From Paramacrobiotus metropolitanus (lineage: Eukaryota; Tardigrada; Eutardigrada; Parachela; Macrobiotidae), in the NCBI RefSeq assembly GCF_019649055.1, contig NW_026570221.1, positions 4,278,001-4,342,000 of the forward strand: a DNA stretch of 64,000 bases. The letters are read 5' to 3'. Made by a program: the position numbers and the translations under genes. Of the stretch, positions 57,676 to 64,000 are shown one piece after another (within the stretch, counting starts at the first letter, position 1; each line of letters opens with the position of its first letter). Below the pieces are notes generated by a model. The model was not told the origin of the DNA. It was given only the letters and a program-made list of their open reading frames with translations, and did not search any database.

Positions 57676-60257
57676 TTAAAAGCGAAGGCCGTCGCGAAAC
57701 ATTTTTGCGTATTCTTTTTCGTTGTCCGCGGCATCCACAAACCATTTTCCGTCAAACATAACACTGAATCCACTGACAGGGTTAAACCCTTTGTGTCGCT
57801 TGCCGATGCACGATACTTGCATATGATAATGACGGATGTGCTTTTCCGTCGCATCAGTCGTACCTTGTTTGTAGTCTTTCTCATTTCGTATAACCACAAG
57901 GCCGAGGTGCGGAGGTGACTTCACCAGCAGCTGACGGCACCCAGCGCATTTGATATTAGTATTAGCGTTCGGTGGCAGTTTCGTGATCCGAAAAGGCTCC
58001 TCTTTATACTCTCGTGCCCAAACGGGACCCTCTATAAACGTAGCAGAACATGTAACCGCATTTAACAGGTATCTGAATTTACATTTTTTGAAATTACTTG
58101 AATCAAAAATTACCTTTTTCCAGCTTTTCTGGGGCAGGCATTCCGGACGTAACGGCGTCCTCATCAAACCGAAGGCGCTTTGCCGCGGAAAACAATTCAA
58201 GGGTGTCATCCCATTCTCGGCCATCACGCTTGGTGTGACCCGTCCCACGATACTTTGCCCTTTCAAAGCCAGGTTTGCTTCCGCCGTCTGGAGATACGCT
58301 CAATGGCTGCGCAGAAGTAGCCCACTGAATGATGCGTGCTACTGCATTTGACTTGGCTGCCACAGCTATAACGTGCCGGCAAAGCTTTTTGGGCCCGAGG
58401 CCAGTAAACTCTCCACATGAGCAAGACGACCCTCCGGATTCCAGTGTAATTTCAACTTTGTAATGCGCTTTGCTGTCATCCGATACAACGATGTAAGAAA
58501 CAGTGCCAGACACCTGTGCGGGCTTTGTGTTCATGCGGCCGCAGATTTCGTCGGCTTCCAGGAGCGCTCGCGCCTCGCTCCATCTGCCCATGTATGTAAT
58601 CGGCAAACCAGACTTTTCAAAGGGGGGCAGAAGCTTGTCCACAATACTCGATACGGCTGATTGAGCTGTCACTGGCACTGCCTGTACCATGCAGGACAAT
58701 TCACCCGGATCACACCCAAAAAATTCCACCATTCTGGCTTTTACATAATCTTGATCATGGGCCATCTCCGGAATAATCGACAGCTGAGCTGATAAAAATT
58801 CTGCCAGCATTAAAGGACCATGATCAAACAATGCCATAGCTAGCTCTTCTTTCTGGTCTTTAGGCAGCTGAATGGAAAGGCTTTTTCAAAGGCGTTAATG
58901 AGGGCCTTCTCGCCGTCCTTAACGAAAGGAAATCTTTTTTGCTGTAGATTCTATCCATGTTCTTCAAGCTGAGTTGCAAGAAACTCGGCAAACTTAGCGT
59001 ATGAGGCTTCAGTCTGGCATTGCGTAAACATCACTGGACCGGCTAACAACGTCTTGGATCCTGTTCCACGATTGACAATGCCGTCGACACTGATTGTGGT
59101 CGTCACAACGTAGAAGTTATACATCTTAAAAGTCACATCGATCTGGAGAGGATTATGGTCTGTAACAGAAAACGACCTTCTATTTCATCTATAACGCGGC
59201 GAAAGGGCTAATATTTTTACGTCTTTGAACGCAGTATTGCTTCCTTAAAAGTGACCACAATAATATATAGCTTGTTACCACAAGCGCCATTTACCGTTTT
59301 GTGCTATCAGCGACAGCAAATAAGGAGTGCTCACAATATAGTTGACCTTTGCTCCATCCGATTCAAATTCACAGGCCACCATGTTAACATTTTCGGCTAG
59401 GCCAGTCATATCCAGTCTGACACAACGTTTTGCCGTCTTAGTCCTCTGACGTATGAGACAAATCGCTTGCCGCCACTGTGTCGGTAGTATGGATTAACTG
59501 CATTGTCCGCGCGTGTGGAGCATGTTGCAGCGGCTTGATGATATACTGCGGAAGCGCTGGCCGCTTTCCCATGGTGTGAACTAGCGATGATCTGTTTCAC
59601 ACCGTTGCCAATTGACCGCGGCTGGTATTGCTTCTCGACAGATAACTGGTGTGGCGTGGCTCCGTTTTTCCACAAATACATTACGAGGACAAATTGGCCG
59701 GTCTTCATTTCCGCGATTAGACTTCATCTCATCAAATGCCATTGGGCTCTCGAGGAGATTTTCAGTTCCGGTTTCGTCGCCAAGTGTGAGCTCATCTAGC
59801 CTGAGTTCATTGAGATCGTCATATGTGATCCTCGACTGTTCGTTGAAATCGGTTGTGGCCAGGTTCTCCTTCTTATCCTGCTCAGATATGGCAGGGCTGG
59901 CATCTTTTGTGATGTCCGGTCCGTTTCCGTTGCCCGTTCCGAGCTCGTTCCTTCTTTGGTGACCTCCTGGTTCACCTCACTGCTTCCCGCCGCAGGCGCG
60001 GGAGATCGTTTGAGATCAACACTGGAGCTCTCCTGATGCTCCGCCGCCTCAAGCGCCTTCTGATAGGTGCTCTCTGAACCTCGCAAGTCCTTCCTCGCAA
60101 AGGTTGTGGCAGCTCGAGTGGTACGATGATGTACCACTGGACGTGAGTATGAGTTAAAATCATTCCCATAAGGTTTAGGTGCGCCTTGCTGTGAGCCTCG
60201 GGAGCCTCGGCTTCCCTGGCTGCTTTTAGAAGTCGGTTCGATGATGTCTTTGTCCAT
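57676..60257 (-). pseudogene. MULE-like transposase with SWIM zinc finger, broken
   Basis: ATG at 60257. The N-terminus is Ser/Gly/Arg-rich (SSQGSRGSRGS). A basic region follows (VKQIIASSHHGKAASASAVY). The DDE-like core has its first aspartate in LQIDVTFKMYNFYVVTT and its second in VKDGEKALINAF. A SWIM finger has CSCGEFTG then CRHVIAV, and a C-terminal zinc ribbon-like pair is CAGC. Two introns keep phase: 59160-59294 and 58032-58113. Lesions: a frame change near 59890, one near 59410, TAG at 58951-58953 and a frame change near 58880. The layout resembles MULE-type DNA transposases found across invertebrates. A relative with the same N-terminus lies head to head at 63761. Confidence 0.72.
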
Positions 60258-61800
60258 GATGATCCAACAACTGTGACGCACCTGTCAATATTGCTCACAC
60301 ACACGTTATAATGAGATCGTTTAAGTCCCTGAGATCACCTTACAGCTGATCAAATTCGATCGTCCGTTTTTAAAGGTCACTTTTTCGACAAAAAGATCGA
60401 GAGGTTTGTCTCAAAATGAATTGCTTCAGCTGCTGATATCAATTAAACTGTTAAAAGATCGTTTTCGAGTTCGTATTCAGTTCATATAGATGATTTCTGC
60501 TCGTTGGTAAAGGTCACTATCTGATCTGATCTGAGGTCAAAGGTGACTGATGAGCTCGATCTGATCGATCTCAGAGATGGTCACTTTTTGGTCAACTCGC
60601 TTCAATTACAAACAGCTTCTTTTAACTGAAATTAGACCACTTACGATGAGAAAAGTTCGATTTAACTGCTGGGGAGATCGTTATGAGATCGTTTAGCTCA
60701 ATTTTACCAGTAAAAATTTTGACCAATCTGAGTTCGTTTAGCTGACCAATCACGTGTGCCTGTTAAAATTTTCTGACCTGCCTGACGTCACAGGTCGACG
60801 GCCAGACTTGCGCGCCGTGTGCAAAAACTCCGCCTCTGTCTAGCTCAGCTCAGTATCCACCAATAAGAATTGAGCTTTTTACGCCTCAACCAATCCAATA
60901 ATTAATAACGGTTTTACCTGTCTACCGTTCCGATTCCACGAAAAGATGATCCGGTTTTCTTCTCTGTTTTCTCCGATCCCGCGCAGCCGTATTCCGTACG
61001 GTTGTGGAGCCTTCATTATCCGACCTTTTCAGCCTTCTGCTGGGCTTGTCAAGCCTACCAGCAGGTCGCTCTACAAACTTTTGATGGAGCGCATTTACTG
61101 ACTCTTGGCACCTCCTTCGGTGCTGCCAACTCGTGGCTTCTCGGCGCTGGTGCCCGACAGCCTTGACCCCTACAGGGGGTGCCCGCTGCCTAGCAGAGGA
61201 AACAGCACTAACTCTCCGACAGGAGAGTTTCGCACCGCAGCCGTCTGCCGTCTGACTGGATGTGCACGACGAGTTCTCCTACAGGAGACTCTCTAGTCAG
61301 TGCTGCCTTTGATGTTGGCAATCCGATCGATGAGTGCGCCTTGATCAGATGAAGAAACCAGTGCATTACTGGTGCGATGAGATCGATATTGATCCAGATC
61401 ACTAGGGCCGTTCGCCAACAGATCAATGTGGCCGTTCGCCAGACAAATAAACAATTCAACCCAGAAACCGTCTGTTCACGGCTCTGCTAACATGTTACCG
61501 TGGACTCAGGATGAATCCAGGACAGAGACCCAGACTGACAGGATCCTGTGTAGCGTGCTATGCTATCGGCTATGGATAAATGTGCAACAAACGACATCCA
61601 GCTAGCATGAGAACACTTTACTGACTGACTGAACAACTGACTGAACAACACTCATCGGAGAGCCAAATCCATCACGCTCTCAGCCGCGCTAGGCGCCACC
61701 CACTTGGGTGCAAACTATGAACGGCTTTAGGCGTCAGCCAATCAGAAGAGACACAACACAGACAAGCCATGCAGCGCAGCGCCATGGTTGAAGTTAAATG
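59700..61800 (-). repeat. Left arm of a large diverged inverted repeat
   Basis: Its reverse complement aligns by eye with 62050-64000 in order: a block with GCCAATCA and ACACAACACAGACA, GGAGAGCCAAATCCAT, a GTAGAGC block, CACAACCG to GCGGGA, GTTTTTGCACACGG, GACGTCAGG, GTGTGTGTGAG, TTGACAGG and the transposase start. Indels and substitutions are frequent. Confidence 0.75.
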
Positions 61801-62050
61801 CCAGTGAAGCCATGGCTCACACTATTATTTGCTATGAGAAACTGATACGACAAATTAAAAATCCAAAATGTTTGCTATGTTGTAATTTATTGCCGCAGTA
61901 ATAACGAAATGAAAGCAATAATTTCGTAAACGTGCACGCAGAAGATACAACAGCGCTAGAAATTCCGAAAATGGTAATGTGTTTGACGGTATTCTGTTAT
62001 GCAACTGTGAGCGGGGGTTCTTTAGCGTTCACGCTCGTGACGCTACTCGC
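61800..62050. other. Centre of the inverted repeat
   Basis: About 250 bp of AT-rich sequence between the arms, with no ORF. Promoters firing outward in both directions would lie here or in the arms. Confidence 0.5.
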
Positions 62051-63274
62051 CACTGGATAACGTGTCTGTGTTGTGCTTCGTTTTGATTGGCTGAGAAGGC
62101 TATAGCCGTCCATTGTGTTGTGCCTTGTGGGCAGGACTTAGCCCACGTGCGGAGCAGCATGGATTTGGCTCTCCGATCGATGTTCGCGCTGTGTGGCGCA
62201 GTGTTGATTTTCGCTTGTCGAAACTTTCAATATTCATTAAAAGTTAGCAATTAGCTGTGCGGCTTCGCGTGTTATTCGCTGCTCGCAATACTTTACAGCA
62301 TTGCTCACTACGCGGAATCAGTTCAGTTCTGGTTGCCGTATATAGATCATTCTGATCTATCATAATATGGTAGCAGATCGTTAACGGTTCTCAACTAATC
62401 TAATTTCAATTGATTTAATTGTCAGGCAAATCTGGCCTGTTATTTGTTGTCAAGCAAATCTGGCCTGTTTACCAGTAAAGCACTGGTGTGTGTGCGGAAT
62501 AGCAACGCGCAAACACCACAAGCGGTGCAACTTCCACGTCGACGGATTACCAGCCTTGGCGTCGGTGCAGCGTCTCCCGAGGGGACCTGTGCTGTAACCA
62601 GCGCTGAGCAAGAGTGCAAGAGTTTCAGACGGCGGGTAGTGTCGGTGCAAGTATCTCCAGACGGAGAACTTGCGCTGTAACTCCTGCTACGCGGCGAGCA
62701 TCCCACAAAGGGATCAAGGCCGTGGGCCACAGGCGGCGAAGCGCTAAAAGGGACGCACGGATCATCGGTGAAGTAAGACTCCACCAAACTGGTGTAGAGC
62801 ACCTTGCTGTTGCTACGGCAGTCAGCCGGCACAGCACCTAGTAGGAAGGCGCCACAACCGCTACGGAAAAGCGGCAACGCGGGAGCGGAGTGTGGAGAAG
62901 AAATTTGGATCATCTGGAGCGTTTTTCGTGGAACGGACGGGAAACAGGTAGAAAACCCGTTATTAATTTTCGGATTGGTTAGCTGGTAAAATTCGCAATT
63001 TTCATTGGTCCTCGCAGAGCTGAGTATAGACGTATGCGGAGTTTTGCACACGGTGCGCATGTCTGGTCGTTGACCGTGACGTCAGGTAGAATAGAATTTT
63101 AAACGGAGAAACGTGATTGGGCGGTTATAAGAGCCGTGATTGGTTGAAATTTGAACTGAATAATTTGAGCCAGCGGACCAATAGGAATGAAGTAAACAAC
63201 TTTATGGGGATTTTCCACAGATTTCAATGGGAACTGAATAATTTGAATTGAGACGAGTTATTTGAATTGGAAAG

Positions 63275-63684
63275 TGACCTTTTGAGTTGAGCTGAATGGG
63301 AAAGTGACCTTTGAGATAAGAACGTGACCTTTAACATTCGAAAGTGACCTTTACTATAAAGTTTCAAGTGACCTAAAATAAAATTAAATGACCTTTTAAG
63401 TGACCTTTAAGATCTGAAAGTGACCAACGGGGACCTTCAGCGCAGAGAATTTGAGCTTTGTATCGGTTCAGCGATACTAACTGCTGTAGAATTTTGTTTC
63501 CAAACGTGTCAGAAACTGTAAAACGGGTTTCGAAGTTTTGTCTGAAAAGTGACCTTTAGGGCAAACCTCTCGAAGTTTTGACCAAAAAAGTGACCTTTAA
63601 ACGGAACTTGGTCAAATTTTTTCAACCGAAAAGTGACCTTTACAAAGGACTTAGAAAAATTTCGCAAAGTAAAAAGTGACCTTT
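63275..63684 (+). promoter_or_regulatory. Cluster of TGACCTTT octamers upstream of the plus-strand transposase gene
   Basis: Ten exact copies, all in one orientation, at 63275, 63305, 63325, 63345, 63389, 63401, 63550, 63591, 63634 and 63677. The complement, AAAGGTCA, matches the extended half-site bound by monomeric nuclear receptors of the NR4A type. Regulatory use is inferred only. Confidence 0.55.
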
Positions 63685-63760
63685 AAGGCTACTGAATATA
63701 CCGTATTAATTACGTGTGTGTGAGAACAATTGACAGGAGCGTCCCAGTTATCCGATCAAT

Positions 63761-64000
63761 ATGGACAAAGAAAAGAAAAGCGTGGAACCAATATCGACTG
63801 GATCAAACAGCAGTCAGGGAAGCCGTGGCTCCCGTGGTTCACAGCAAAGCGCGCCGAACCCCTACAAGATTGACCGTCACCCGTATACTCGGGCAGTTGA
63901 ACACGACAGAAGCACCCGAGCGCCCAAGGCACCCACAAGAAATGACTCGCGGGGCTCTGATAGCACTTATCAGAAGGCGCTCGAGGCGTACGCTAACCAG
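63761..64000 (+). CDS. N-terminus of a MULE-like transposase, continues past the window
   Basis: 80 codons from ATG without a stop. The start resembles the minus-strand gene at 60257: MDKEKKSVEPISTGSNSSQG, then SRGSRGSQQ, then SDSTYQKALEAYA (minus copy: SESTYQKALEAAE). Upstream sequence matches as well (GTGTGTGTGAGA, TTGACAGG). No lesion is visible in this part, so it may be the intact partner of the broken copy. The catalytic and SWIM parts are outside the window. Confidence 0.65.
   Translation, partial: MDKEKKSVEPISTGSNSSQGSRGSRGSQQSAPNPYKIDRHPYTRAVEHDRSTRAPKAPTRNDSRGSDSTYQKALEAYANQ

Larger units (their letters stand above)
62050..64000 (+). repeat. Right arm of the large inverted repeat
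   Basis: Counterpart of 59700-61800. It continues beyond the window. Confidence 0.75.

Overview
The window is nuclear DNA of an animal, dense in transposable elements and with few host genes. Spliced genes with short GT-AG introns (64, 107 and 108 bp), a rhodopsin-like GPCR, an XK-related membrane protein and an F-box protein show this. A two-part family (an N-terminal domain with the motif DVLADNGQLQ, then an F-box) is one I associate from memory with tardigrades. That assignment is tentative and unsearched.

Layout. 1-5.1 kb: 3' part of a plus-strand Ty3/gypsy retrotransposon, with three extra ORFs between integrase and a probable 3' LTR. 5.2-5.7 kb: Helitron N-terminal remnant. 6.5-6.9 kb: long (GATA)n array. 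7.0-7.5 kb: foldback MITE with a possible 8-bp target duplication. 8.6-13.1 kb: two copies of one non-LTR retrotransposon with a restriction-like endonuclease (one 3' scrap, one near-complete pol), beside GTCGCG/GACATTT repeat arrays that recur as an inverted pair at 14.0-14.7 kb. 14.7-23.4 kb, minus strand: an F-box exon and an N-terminal-domain exon that look like two parts of one gene, with a DIRS-like tyrosine-recombinase retrotransposon and a MITE between them. 25.5-26.6 kb: two-exon GPCR. 29.2-40.8 kb: complete minus-strand Ty3/gypsy insertion with 314-bp LTRs, ATAT target duplication, primer site and polypurine tract. It carries a nested, 5'-truncated LINE and an accessory ORF after integrase. 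41.0-42.3 kb: long foldback repeat. 44.7-50.9 kb: four-exon XK-related gene, intact in frame. 51-57 kb: decayed sequence and short repeats. 57.7-64.0 kb: a decayed MULE-like transposase gene with a SWIM finger (minus) and the start of an intact-looking relative (plus), head to head in a quasi-palindrome. The plus copy has ten evenly spaced TGACCTTT octamers upstream.

Host genes with good support are the GPCR, the XK-related gene and the F-box family gene. Nearly everything else is mobile or decayed. The most interesting signals are the phased octamer cluster in the palindrome, the contrast between nearly identical LTRs and heavily broken coding sequence in the 11.6-kb element, the F-box gene apparently stretched by a DIRS-like insertion, and the non-envelope ORFs downstream of integrase in both Ty3/gypsy elements. 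Splice sites, repeat alignments and motif counts were done by eye.
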